Positions 40,461-51,960 of a stretch of 64,000 bases of DNA are shown here, one piece after another (positions within the stretch are counted from its first letter, which is position 1; each line of letters starts with the position of its first letter). Source of the stretch: Clusia tigrina (lineage: Eukaryota > Arthropoda > Insecta > Diptera > Clusiidae); the NCBI GenBank assembly GCA_920105625.2, contig OV050030.1, forward strand, positions 102,269,698-102,333,697. The letters run 5' to 3'. The notes under the pieces were generated by a model. The model saw only the letters and a list, made by a program, of their open reading frames with translations, ran no database searches and was not told the origin of the DNA. The position numbers and the translations under genes were made by a program.

Positions 40461-42235
40461 CGACATAAAATTAATAACAAACCTCATGTGGTGGAATATT
40501 TTAGTAAAACTACTTCGCCCGCCGAGTCAAATTATCATTCCTATGAATTAGAGACTTTGGCAGTTGTTAAATCGATTAAACATTTTCGTCATTATTTGTT
40601 GGGTAGAAATTTTGTCGTGTTTACTGATTGTAATTCTTAAAAGTCAGAACAAGAGTTAACTCCAAGAGTACAACGTTGGTGGTCTTTCCTACAATCCTTC
40701 ACTTTTGATATCCAATATAGAGATGGAAAGCGAATGGCCCACGTTGACTTTTTATCAAGAAATCCTTTAACCCCAGAACATATTTCAGCATATAATAAAG
40801 TAGCAGAAAAGAGAGTTAATATAGCTGAAATTTCTAACAATTGGCTCGTCGCTGAACAGCGCCGGGATCCAGACATTGTAGAGATTGTTGATAAATTGAA
40901 ATCCAATAGGTTAAATGAAGATGTTGCAAAGACCTATGAAATAAGAAAGGAAATGCTTTTTCGGAAAATTCAGCGTAATGGTAGAACCCGTTGTTTGTCA
41001 GTGGTGCCCCGAGCTTTTAGATGGTCGGCAATCAAGTCCACGAGGCGATTATGCATTTGGGTTGGGAAAAGACACTCGATAAATTTATGATTATTATTGG
41101 TTTGACAATATGTCGAAATATGTTAGAAAATTTGTTGAAAATTGTATAACATGTAAAATGTCAAAATCTTCGACTGGCAAAATTCAAGCCAAACTTCACC
41201 CAATCCCGAAGATTGATATACCGTGGCATACCGTTCACATTGATATTACAGGGAAGTTAAGTGGCAAAAATGATAAAAGGGAATATATTATTGTTCAGGT
41301 GGATGCTTTAGCAAATATGCCTATTTAAGCCACACACTTAGACTGGATGTTGTCAGTTGTATAAATGCCGTAAAATCGGCTGTGTCGTTGTTTGGAGTAC
41401 CAAACCGAATAATAGCCGATCAGGGGAGGTGCTTTAGTAGTACAACATTTAGCGAATTTTGTGCAAAACAGAAGATAAATATACCAGGCGCAAGTCGAGC
41501 TAACGGGCAGGTAGAACGCACTAAGAGCACTTTGAAAAACTTATTAACTGCTGTTGAGTCTAGGAGTCCATCATGGCAAGATGCTTTAGGATAGGTGCAG
41601 TTGGCTCTTAATTGTACCAGTAATTGAGTGACAAAGGCAAGTCCATTGGAATTGTTGATTGGAAAGGTAGCGCGCCCCTTAGGGTTACTTCCACCTGATT
41701 ATGTAGAAAACGAGGTTGACTTGATAAACGTTAGAACTCAAGCTACAAGATATATGTTAGCTGCGGCTAAATACGAAAAGTCCCGATTCGATGCGAACAA
41801 AGCTAAGGTGGTTGAGCACAAAGTGGGGTATTTTGTATTTTACTCAGAAACGAAGAAAGGCACTAGACTAAGTTAGATCCGAAATTTAGAGGGCCTTTTA
41901 TAATAACTGCAGTCCTAGATGGTAACAGGTATATGTTAAAGTCGTTGACTAGTAAGAGAGTGTATAAGTATGCTCATAAGGATTTACGGAAATTACCGAC
42001 TGGGCAGGTACCTACTGAGTTAAACGTATGTGATGATTATACAAACTTGGTTGAAAGTTGTAATGAAATCGTTGAAAGAGACGGTAATGAACTTATTGAA
42101 ATTAATGAAATCGTTGAAAGAGACGGTAATGAAGTTTTTGAAAATAATGAAATCGTTGAAAGAGACGGTAATGAACATATGGTTGAGTTTGTTGACAATG
42201 AGGAAACCATTGAAAGAGACGGTACTGTTGTATAG
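40461..42235 (+). pseudogene. Gypsy family 1 RNase H, integrase and C-terminal tail
   Basis: RNase H: YFSKTTSPAESNYHSYELET, AVVKSIKHFRHYLLGRNFVV and FTDCNS, then a stop at 40638. The RNase H end has FDIQYRDGKRMAHVDFLSRN. The integrase zinc region (HH...CC, with CITCKMSKS at 41140) is split by a frameshift at about 41025. The core reads WHTVHIDITGKLSGKNDKRE, FGVPNRIIADQGRCFSS (second Asp) and ANGQVERTKSTLKNLL (Glu). A C-terminal domain follows (41628-41876). The tail has three 42-bp units encoding IVERDGNE repeats (42062-42180). Confidence 0.9.
42062..42225 (+). repeat. 42-bp coding tandem repeat (14-residue IVERDGNE unit)
   Basis: GTTGAAAGAGACGG recurs at 42071, 42113 and 42155 (exact 42-bp period) and, diverged, at 42209. 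Each unit encodes NEIVERDGNE plus four variable residues. The inverted copy near 61740 has lost all three regular units, apparently by deletion between GTTG microhomologies. Confidence 0.9.
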
Positions 42236-42616
42236 AGATTAAAAAGAGCAACCAGATACTTTTATCATAGTGCAAACACAAGTGCAAAACAAAAGTTTTG
42301 GTCATGGCGTGTGGGACATTTGATGGTGTAAGAATTGCATTGTAAGAGAAAGCGATGTATGATTTACATGTTGATAGGAAGAAGAGAAAGAAGCTGATAA
42401 TGAAGATTATTGTTTTGATAAAATTATTATTAAATTAAATGAAAAATGTCTTAAAAATTAATGTTGTATAGTTGGATTGTTAAGTAAAAAAAATTATCTT
42501 GGCTAAGGAATTAAGAATGGCATTTAATTTGAAGAGAAATATGTTAATGATGAAACCAAATTGTAATAATTAAAAATAATAAGTTGTAAAGGGAATAATC
42601 TGAAAACGAAGTACTC

Positions 42617-43167
<551 letters not shown>

Positions 43168-43299
43168 ATTAAAATCGTTTTCATCAATTTCTTACGCTGC
43201 TGCCGGGTATGACATAGGATTGCTTTTCCCGAATTTGTCCCGGACGTATCAGTCATTCCTTTTTTTACTGAATCCGAAGAATTTAAAAAATGAAATAAT

Positions 43300-43600
43300 G
43301 CTGAATTAATAGCAAACGCAAATAGAGATATTCGTCGTTACTTTGATGGACTGGGTAAATGCGACCTAATGCATCGATGAAAATTATATGCGGGTATGCT
43401 GGAACTGGATTTCTTTGTTGCTGTCGTTGAAAATTCTTTGATGATTGATTCTAAGTATAGTATCTTGGCATTTCAGTAAGTCAGCGTTCGGGTGAAACGT
43501 CATTCTGGCACATCTCAAAAAAACTGGTCGATGTTGTAGATGGCAGTCGATTAGCTCGTTGTAATGCGTTCTTCGCATAATAAGATTACAAGAAAGTTGT
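43300..43600 (-). pseudogene. Helitron-type helicase N-terminal relic, copy A
   Basis: Minus-strand open frame 43578-43384 (THYNELIDCHLQHRPVFLRC), then in another frame the same text as copy B: a YYTWNQSSKNFQRQ-like segment and [13 protein letters not shown]. See the copy B entry for the family reasoning. Confidence 0.55.
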
Positions 43601-44029
43601 TCGCTTCGAGTTCGGGTATAAACATGTGTATGCGTTCGCTTTTAAAATATGTGTAACAAAAAAAAAATTACAACAAAGTTGTTTGTTTCGAGTTCTGGTA
43701 TGAACATGTTTGCTTCATATGTGGTCGGTTCACACATGTCCATAACCGAACTCGAAACGAACAATTTTTTTTGTGACTCTAAACTTGTTGTTGTTATGAA
43801 AATTTTAAATCCTTTATTACATCTGTATTTATGAATCTATTTAATGAAAATTTTACCTTGACCATCTTAGATAAATTAACTTTCATATGATATATTTTTG
43901 ATAAAATCGGTCCAGCCGTTCTCAAGTGATGCTGTTACCAACAGAATTACAATTTTTTTTTACAAACGTTTTTATAAATGTGATTTAATGATTTACAATT
44001 AAAAAATTTAGTTTCAAGTTACCTATTGT

Positions 44030-44259
44030 TACAAACGGATTCGTAATCAGACTAAGAGACAATCGACCAGTTAAACTTAATTTACCAGGCTATCATTTCT
44101 GGGGAACAGGAACTAAATTTTAAAATGTTAGCGGGAGGTGATGAAGGCATTAATCGACTAGACGCGACTTCTAGAGTACACAATATTGTATACTCACAAA
44201 TCAAGGATTTTGATCAACGGCATAAAGCCGATGAAATTTTACTGAATGGGAAAGAGTAA
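44030..44259 (+). pseudogene. Parvovirus-VP1-type phospholipase A2-like relic, copy A
   Basis: In two frames: a calcium-loop-like segment, LPGYHFWGTGT (44080-44115), and the frame 44125-44259 with INRLDATSRVHNIVYSQIKD then RHKADEILL. The spacing of G.G, LD..ARxHD.xY and the following D..AD..L is the signature of the VP1-type PLA2-like family, known from parvoviruses and from proteins associated with insect mobile elements. The active-site His-Asp pair reads His-Asn here, so catalysis would be lost. The link to a virus or to a Polinton-like element is inference. Confidence 0.6.
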
Positions 44260-44330
44260 AATCTAAGGAGAGCAGTTTCAGTGAAAAATCTAACGCTGCG
44301 TTAGTTGCAAATTATAAAAGAAAATTCGGG

Positions 44331-44654
44331 ATGGGTTCATCATCATCATCAATTAATCGAGCAGCATTGAACATTAACAAAGAAAGAAAAAAAAGAATGA
44401 AATCCAAGAAAAGAAAAATAAAACAATCAAAAGAAATGAAGCAGAAATATTTGAAAAAAAATATTTCCAACTACAATAAGACTACAGGAATTCCAAAACA
44501 GAAAAATCCAGAGTACTTTGACGATTCGATTAAAATAGCTCACAAATCGCTCTCAAGAGATTTTAAAGGTAAACAATTATCTATACTGTATAAAGGCGCT
44601 CAACTATACGAAAGCAGCAAGAACGCATTTAGAAGAAGCCAATCGTCATTATAA
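44331..44654 (+). CDS. 107-aa Lys-rich basic ORF, copy A
   Basis: The open frame begins MGSSSSSINRAALNINKERK and is strongly basic (KKRMKSKKRKIKQSKEMKQK). It continues the PLA2-like reading with a frame change upstream. A further frame change near its end leads to an alternative C-terminus ending in HLNPYRKGIELYYRL (44655-44737). Identical protein text is present in copies B and C. It looks like the basic downstream part of the PLA2-like protein, not an independent gene; nucleic-acid binding or nuclear targeting by the Lys run would be inference. Confidence 0.45.
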   Translation: MGSSSSSINRAALNINKERKKRMKSKKRKIKQSKEMKQKYLKKNISNYNKTTGIPKQKNPEYFDDSIKIAHKSLSRDFKGKQLSILYKGAQLYESSKNAFRRSQSSL

Positions 44655-46204
44655 GGCTATGGAAGCGATAGCAATAGGTAAAGCTTTACATCTCAATCCG
44701 TATAGAAAAGGCATTGAATTATATTATAGATTGTAAGCAAAATAAGTTAAAGTGAGCTACCTGAAAGAGCCGCCACCGATGATGATCGGAGAAAATTCAC
44801 TACACACTTGCCGCATTGTAGAAAATCTTGTCTAAAAGCTTCCAGCACTGTAAATACTTTCTAAGTGTAACACTCTGTTGTTGTTGTTATAGTTGTTGCA
44901 CTCTTATTATCATCTGCTTCATAGTCTAGATAGTCACCATCGAGTTTTGAATTAAATTAATGAGCACTTCACTTTTTTCCATTTTTATGATAAGGCACTT
45001 ATTTCAAATGGCTGTCACAACAATACTATTTGACAGATCAGTCAGAAAATTAGGGTGCGATCTTTTCAAAGATGCTTATTGACAACAAAATGTTGGATTT
45101 GGGGTGGCAAAGCCATCTGTTGTAATTTTCAGGCACTTATTGACCCAACTTAGAAGTGGGAATATATTTTATATTTTCCTTACTCTTTTCTTAACTTAGA
45201 TGTAAAATACTTTAAAAATTATGTTAAAGTGAAGTTTTGTGTTTATTTTATATTATTACTTTTTTTCTTGTGTTTATTATGTTTATTATTAAGTCTTTAA
45301 GTAAGCTGGCAATGTTGTGATATAGCTTTTATTCAGAACACGAACCTTTATTGACATTGCAAGCCAGATTTTCTATGTTTTATATGTATAATTTGTCTAT
45401 GTTTTATATGTTAAAATAAATACTTGACAATTGTCAAATTAACGATTCTTACCACATACTTCTACATTCACACTCACACTTCGATATAAATTATTAGTTA
45501 TTATTATGTTTATTGTCAACCGCCAAATGAAATTTAATTAAATTGTTAGTTTATTTAAGTATAATGCAGACTATAATTCACATTTACATGAAGATGATTT
45601 CCGGAGGAAACCGAAATTTCGGAATATTTCAATAGACACAAATAAAAAAAAAAATTGTTAATAATTTGTGCATCAGACGTTAAACTCGTTAAAAAAATAA
45701 TCATATTTTTTATAATTCAGACACGTACAACCTGATGTCCGCTTGTTTAAATTTGTCTCACCTAATGCGACAATTTTCATTTCTGTTCACCACGAGATCA
45801 AATTCAGGTATCTTGTTATCCTTTTACTTATCTGCTAACTGCCCTTGTCCAGCCTAGACGTCGTTTTGTCCTGCAATTTTAAATTAGATATTTCTCTTTC
45901 CGCTCTTTCAAGCATTTACTAACGTTTTGTTGTTTATTACCATTTAAATCAGTTATTCGCTCTCTACTCTCGATAGCCGAATGTGAGGACGATACACCCA
46001 ACTATGTAAAACAAAATATAATGTATTCAAGCGAATTAATTTTCGATTCATATATTGTATTTTTCTAAATGCAAAATTTGCATTTGGTTTAAGTTTTTGT
46101 TGCCTTTAATCATTTGTTGATTTATTAAGAGATATTGGAAAATAGCGATAGCAGGATACCGAAACAGTAATATTGCAATATCAATAACAATAGCAGTAGA
46201 AGTA

Positions 46205-46505
46205 TCTTAGGAAGACATCAATTGCACAAGGAATTCAATCGCAGGAAGAATTCAGTCGTAAGGAGAATTTAATCGTAGGAAGATTTCAATCGCAAAAAGA
46301 ATTCGGCCGCAGGAAGAATTCAGTCACAAGAAAATTTCAATCACAGGAAGAATTCGGTCTCAGGTAGAAATCAGTCGCAGGAAGAATTCAATAGCAGGAA
46401 GTATTCAGTCGCAGAAGGTATTCAGAGGCAAGAATAATTCAATCACAGGAATAATTCTGTCGCAGGAAGAATTCAGTCTCTGGAAGAATTCAGTCAAAAA
46501 GAATC
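46205..46505. repeat. 18-bp minisatellite, copy A
   Basis: About 17 units of AATTCAGTCGCAGGAAG with variants (TCAATCGCAGG, TCGGTCTCAGG). Copy C has about the same number of units (59245-59545); copy B is shorter (51785-51960). Confidence 0.9.
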
Positions 46506-46749
46506 CAATACAACAACAGAAACAGTAAAAAAAGGATGACAAAATTGGACATTGAAATATAATAAATAAAATATATTAAATTCGGCTCATTAATTTCTGC
46601 AATCGACCCTTGGCAATCCGGTGACCTTGTCCCCACGAAAAGAGTCGTTACACTAGATTACTCAACAACTATCTGGATCACATTTAATCCGTTCAGCTTT
46701 GTAAAATTTGGTGTGATGAAATTTATTACCGCATCTAAAGAATTTCGCT

Positions 46750-47862
46750 CCTATTTATTTTTATACCCTTCACCTCTAAAAAAGGTAAATAGGGAATACT
46801 AATTTTTTGCTTCTGAGAAGGGTTGCAATTTTTAGAGGGAGGCGTGGTAGTTATGGACATATATATATACAGATATGATCAGCATCACTTTCTAAGCAAT
46901 TTTTATTTTGTCCGTCAGTGTGTCCATCTGTCCGCCTGTTAGAACAATCTTAATGAAATTATGCAAAAGTATAGTGTGGTCAAAGATACAGAACCAGATT
47001 ACAATATTTGACAAAGGCCACGCCTACCTCCCATATAGGGAACTTTTCTCACCTTTGTTAAAATTACTATAACTTCGGTCCTATTAATGTAATCGTGTCC
47101 CAATTTGCCAGTAATGGAGATGTGGATCCTACTAATCACTATACAAGAGGGCTGTATATATTAATTGCCACACCCACTATTAACAAATATTAATAACTTA
47201 AGATCTGGCAGAGATTTACAGACGATATTACGGGAAGGAACATGTGGACATTATAAAGCTATATGCAACAAATAGGGTTGATCAGGGAAAAGAGATGCCC
47301 ACTTTTGATCTAAGCAACTTTCGGGTCCCAAATTTAAATTAGCCTACCTATGTTCGTATTGATGCCAGCGGAATAATACTTTGCAGAAATATACATGGGG
47401 TCCATGGTAGTGTGTGTGCAGAATATGGGGATCATAATACAACTGCCACGCCCACAATTAGCCAAAAATCATTCATTAAAGATTCATCAACGAAATTTCA
47501 CAGGTATGTTGCGGTTACTAACATTAAACAGCATACAAAAAATGGGCCTGTTGTTTTTAGAACCACGCCCACTATTGACATATTATTATAGCTTAGGACC
47601 AATATAATATTTTTGGACGTTATTTTATATTAGTACATATATTCATTCTACAAACACATATGCAAGAAATAGGGTCGATCAGATAAAGGCCACGCCTCCG
47701 ACTAATATAATCAATTAAGGCACTCTACCGAAAAGTACCGTAGATATGCTCCTAAAGATGATTTATGAAGAAAACATTTTCAATCTTGGACTCGCACGCA
47801 CAAAGAAAGGTAAAGGTTCGAAGTCGGTCTAACCCAAATTCAGACTTCTTTACTTGTTTAAT
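46750..47862 (+). repeat. Family R repeat, copy A
   Basis: It starts TATACCCTTCACCTC with a small hairpin (ACCTCTAAAAAAGGT) and ends with the GAAGTCGG...AACCC hairpin region (47820-47840) and AGACTTCTTTACT. It contains ACGCCCAC motifs and a degenerate GTCCGTCAGTGTGTCC run. No ORF has known domains. Confidence 0.9.
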
Positions 47863-48500
47863 ATTTAATCATCACTAAATCGAAAATGTTCTTAATAGCT
47901 GCGCCCTGTCAGCAGTTGTGTGACGTGATAATTCACTTCACCATGTGACCTGCATACCCATTGTTGAATATTGGGGATCAGCCTCATTGTCCAGCGCCCA
48001 GCCACTACTTTTTCCAAGTATTTCGCTGTGATTACCAATAATATGTCGTCCGCCTATCCGATCGGGGATCTGTACGCGGAGGACGCCATCGTACATAGCA
48101 TTCCAGAGTAGCGGTCCAAGAACCGATCCCTGGGGAATTCCTCCGTTAACCTTGTGCGAATCCATACTTTTTCGGACTTGTATAACAGAATCCTGTCGCT
48201 GAAGTAGCTGGCAATCATTCCCCTCAAATAGATCGGTACCCTAAACTCTTCTAACGTGCTGGCTATGCATTGGGTCCGCCAGGACCAGCCGTTGCCTTTT
48301 CCATCGCTTTTGCAAAATGCCCTTTCTCAAGCAGGCATCGTACATTTTCTCATTGGTTCTGGGTTCAGTGTAGCTGCTGTTTGAGCACTCAGCGTCAGTA
48401 TATAAGTGTGACAAAGTGCCCGGAAACCTCCATGCCCTGTCAGCAGAGTATGTATGTCTTATTATTGTAGCATTGGTCGACTTCAGTGTCTGTTGCTTTC
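47863..48500 (-). pseudogene. R1-like LINE RT fragment, left arm
   Basis: The minus strand encodes NEKMYDACLRKGILQKRWKR followed by QRLVL (48400-48280), which matches R1-group RT domain 2 (YD.CL..G.FP..WK..RLVL..KPGK). It is fused to a later part, VNGGIPQGSVLGPLLWNAMY then DGVLRVQIP (48145-48060), RT domain 5, and a decayed ADD region. The part between is deleted. 47863-48271 is the mirror image of 48911-49320. Confidence 0.85.
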
Positions 48501-48910
48501 GCACATGGTGATAGTGTTATACCACTACACCCTCACCCTCAAGAAAAAAGTTGGGATATCAGAAGGATTACCCAACTTTTAAAGTCTGTTCCGTCAAGCC
48601 AGAATATTAAATTTGTTACAAAGTAAACTTATTTACTTAAATTCTTATACGTATCGAGTGTATTTTTCTTATATATTTATACATGTTATATTCGACAGCA
48701 AAAATTCAGGAGCGGATAATTTATGAAGGGATCGATGAGGCTATTGCAAAATCTGTAGGGCCCTCAAAACGACAATATAGCTTCCGGAAGGCGAACTTAT
48801 CCAGACGGCCAAAAAGGCGATAATAGGAAAATGATGGAGGGATGGTACCAAGAGGTATTGCCTTGTGGTTACCCTTGTTGTCAAAATCCTTTTCAACTCA
48901 GCTGAGAATG
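48272..48910. other. Unique centre of the large palindrome
   Basis: About 640 bp not shared by the two arms. Its left part is R1 RT sequence on the minus strand and its right part R1 RT sequence on the plus strand (different RT segments). Near the middle is a perfect 10-bp stem AAAAGTTGGG/CCCAACTTTT (48546-48555 and 48571-48580). Confidence 0.75.
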
Positions 48911-49290
48911 CATAGCCAGCACGTTAGAAGAGTTTAGGGTACCGATCTATTTGAGGCGAATGATTGCCAGCTACTTCAGCGACAGGATTCTGTTATACGA
49001 GTCCGAAAAAGTATGGATTCGCAGAAGGTTAACGGAGGAATTCCCCAGGGATCGGTTTTTCGACCGCTACTCTCGAATGCTATGTACGATGGCGTCCTCC
49101 GCGTACAGATCCCCGATCGGATACGCGGACGACATATTATTGGTAATCACAGCGAAATACTTGGAAAAAGTAGTGGCTGGGCGCTGGACAATGAGGCTGA
49201 TCCCCAATATTCAACAATGGGTATGCAGGTCACATGGTGAAGTGAATTATCACGTCACACAACTGCTGACAGGGCGCAGCTATTAAGAAC
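48690..49290 (+). pseudogene. R1-like LINE RT fragment, right arm
   Basis: The plus strand encodes ERIIYEGIDEAIAKSVGPSK then RQYSFRKANL (48712-48800, RT domain 3: L...QYGFR). After a gap come VNGGIPQGSVFRPLLSNAMY (49030) and, one frame on, GYADDILLVITAKYLEKVVA with the catalytic ADD (49120-49175). Frame shifts are shared with the left arm, which shows duplication after decay. Confidence 0.88.
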
Positions 49291-49320
49291 ATTTTCGATT
49301 TAGTGAGGATTAAATATTAA

Positions 49321-49559
49321 ACGAGTAAAGAAGTCTGAAGTTGGGTTAGACCGACTTCGAACCTTTACCTTTCTTTGTGCGTGCGAGTCCAAGATTGAAA
49401 ATGTTTCCTTCATAAATCATCTTTAGGAGCATATCTACGGTACTTTTCGGTAGAGTGCCTTAATTGATTATATTAGTCGGAGGCGTGGCTTTTATCTGAT
49501 CGACCCCATTTCTTGCATATGTCTTTGTAGAATAAATATATGTACTAATATAAAATATT
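49321..49559 (-). repeat. Family R repeat, copy B part 1
   Basis: Inverse of 47600-47862, beginning AAACGAGTAAAGAAGTCTGA, then AGTTGGGTTAGACCGACTTC. It is interrupted at about 49560. Confidence 0.9.
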
Positions 49560-50892
49560 TCCTTTCTTGTCAATTTAATAAAAAAAGGAAGTAAAGACAA
49601 ACATTGGAATTTGAAGAAAAACAATTATTTTTATAATTTCAAGCACTTTTTGTAATTCCTCAATTTAGAGATAAATCTTCAAGTTAACGCGTGTTTTAAA
49701 ATATCCGCAAAGTGTCCGCAAAGAAATGTAAAAATGCGGCACCATGAATTAACATGCTGAATTAATGTCGAGTACACATTATTATATTATGTACATACTC
49801 GTATATGAATTTTACATATAATTATGAGTTTTACTAGTATTTTACTTGTCGAGTACACATTATTATAATATGTATATATGAATTTTACATATAATCTGAG
49901 TTTTACTAGTACTTTCACTAGTTGGTTTCACTGCTGGGATGTTGTCTAAAATAGCGAATATTCGGAGAAAAAAATCAGAAGAAATCAGGGCTACGTTTAA
50001 ATTAAACTTTTAGGGGTCACTTCATTTGTATTTTAGAAAGAACTGCGAAACTTCTAAAAAGAAATGGTGATAATAAATAAAAAAAAAAATTGTATTACAT
50101 AATTTGGAGTTGAAAACTCAAATGTTAGCAAGTTCATTTAATACATTATAACTATTCTTAATGTAAAATCTGATCCAATTGCTTTCCATTTACACTTCTG
50201 TTCACCGCAAACGCACCATAGTAATCATAAAATGTAGAATAATAATTATTTGGTTTTTTGACATAATATTATACTACTAATAACTAAAATAATTAATAAA
50301 AATTCATTTATATTAAAATGGGGTCCGACTGCCCCAGTAGTACCCCAAGCGTGGCTAAATATGCATGGCCATGAACGAATGAAAGTGCACAGGGGACAGT
50401 AAAAATATTAGAGTTTGGAACAGAAGGAGACAAAAATTAAGAAATTGACGGTCAAAAGAGAATTCAACGTTTCTACAGTATTCTCACATATAACAACAGT
50501 TTCAATAATCTCAGAAAAATCTTCAAAATAGGTCAAAAAGGCACCTAAACGAATTAAGTTAACGGCTTTATGCTTTTAATTAAACAGACGTAGTGTTTCT
50601 TTAATAATGTAGAAAACAATTTTTTATTTTGTCAAATTAATTTTTTTACTTAAACGTAACTGGAATATTTCGACTTGTGAATCTTGAGGGTTCATTGATA
50701 ATGAGAAATTATCAAAGAAATTGTATGTTTTCAGTTATTTTGAGAAGTTAAGTGAATTGAGGAATGACGAAAGTTGGAGTTAAGGGGGGTGCACTGTATT
50801 TTTACCACTACATACATCAATTTTAAAAACTCCTCTCAGTAGCAGAGCTCGCACAAATACATTCAAATTAACTGTCTATTCTTGTATGTTCT
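49560..50892. other. 1.3-kb insertion/replacement in palindrome arm B
   Basis: It is absent from arms A and C, and replaces about 170 bp of family R. It is AT-rich with no gene seen. It contains an 80-bp tandem duplication (TGTCGAGTACACATTATTAT units starting near 49767 and 49846) and CCGCAAAGTGTCCGCAAAG text at 49710-49735. No terminal repeats or target duplication were recognised. Confidence 0.7.
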
Positions 50893-51556
50893 TTGTCCAT
50901 ACTCTGCACACACACACACTATTATGAACCCCATGTATAACTCTGCAAAGTATTATTCCGCTGGCATCAATACGAACATATGTAGGCTAATTTAAATTTT
51001 AGACCCGAAAGTTGCCTGGATCAAAAGTGGGCATCTCTTTTCCCTGATCAACCCTATATAGCTTTATAATGTCCACATGTTCCTTCCCGTAATATCGTCC
51101 GTAAATCTCTACCAGATCTTAAGTTATTAATATTTGTTAATAGTGGATGTGGCAATTAATATATACAGCCCTCTTGTATAGTGCTTAGTAGGATCCACAT
51201 CTCCATTACTGGCAAATTGGGACACGATTCCATCAATTGGACCGAAGTTATAGTAATTTTAACAAAGGTGAGAAAAGTTCCCTATATGGGAGGTAGGCGT
51301 GGCATTTGTTAAATATTGCAATCTGATTCTGTATCTTTGACCACACTATACTTTTGCATAATTTCATTAAGATTATTCTAACAGGCGGACAGATGGACAC
51401 ACGGACGGACAAAATAAAAATTGCTTAGAAAGTGATGCTGATCATATCTGTATATATATGTCCATACCTACCACGCCTCCTCCTCGAAACTGCAACCCTT
51501 CTCAGAAGCAAAAAATTAGTATACCCTATCTACCTTTTTTAAAGGTAAAGGGTATA
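50893..51556 (-). repeat. Family R repeat, copy B part 2
   Basis: Inverse of 46750-47430, ending with TACCTTTTTTAAAGGTA and AAGGGTATAAAAATAAATAG. It carries GGCGGACAGATGGACACACG at 51384-51403. Confidence 0.9.
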
Positions 51557-51784
51557 AAAATAAATAGGAGCGAAATTCTTTAGATACGGTAATAAATATC
51601 AACACACCAAATTTTATAAAGCTGAACGGATTAAATGTGATGCAGATAGTGGTTGAGTAATCTAATGTAACGATTCAGGGGTCGATTGCAGAAATTAATG
51701 AGTCGAATTTAATATATTTTATTTATTATATTTCAATGTCCAACTTTGTCATCCTTTTTTTACTGTTTCTGGTGTTGTATTGGA

Positions 51785-51960
51785 TTCTTTTTGACTGAAT
51801 TCTTCCTGCGACCGAATTCTTCCTGTGATTGAAATTTTCTTGTGACTGAATTCTTCCTGCGGCCGAATTCTTTTTGCGATTGAACTCTTCCTACGATTAA
51901 ATTCTCCTTACGACTGAATTCTTCCTGCGATTGAATTCCTTGTGCAATTGATGTCTTCCT
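51785..51960. repeat. 18-bp minisatellite, copy B (short allele)
   Basis: About 10 units of CTTCCTGCGACTGAATT and variants, against about 17 in copies A and C. Contraction happened after the block was duplicated. Confidence 0.9.

Larger units (their letters stand above)
43168..46749 (+). repeat. Block X, copy A
   Basis: A composite repeat of about 3.6 kb. From left: Helitron-type helicase N-terminus on the minus strand (43300-43600), PLA2-like and basic-protein relics on the plus strand (44030-44740), AT-rich non-coding DNA including an inverted mariner 5' end (44960-45150), more AT-rich DNA, the minisatellite (46205-46505) and an end shared with window position 220-350. It is repeated inverted at 51557-54999 and directly at 56199-59760. 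Confidence 0.9.

Noticed and set aside
46205..46505. Possible CRISPR-like array (regular 18-bp units)
   Set aside because: Units directly abut with no unique spacers, and the context is a eukaryotic repeat.
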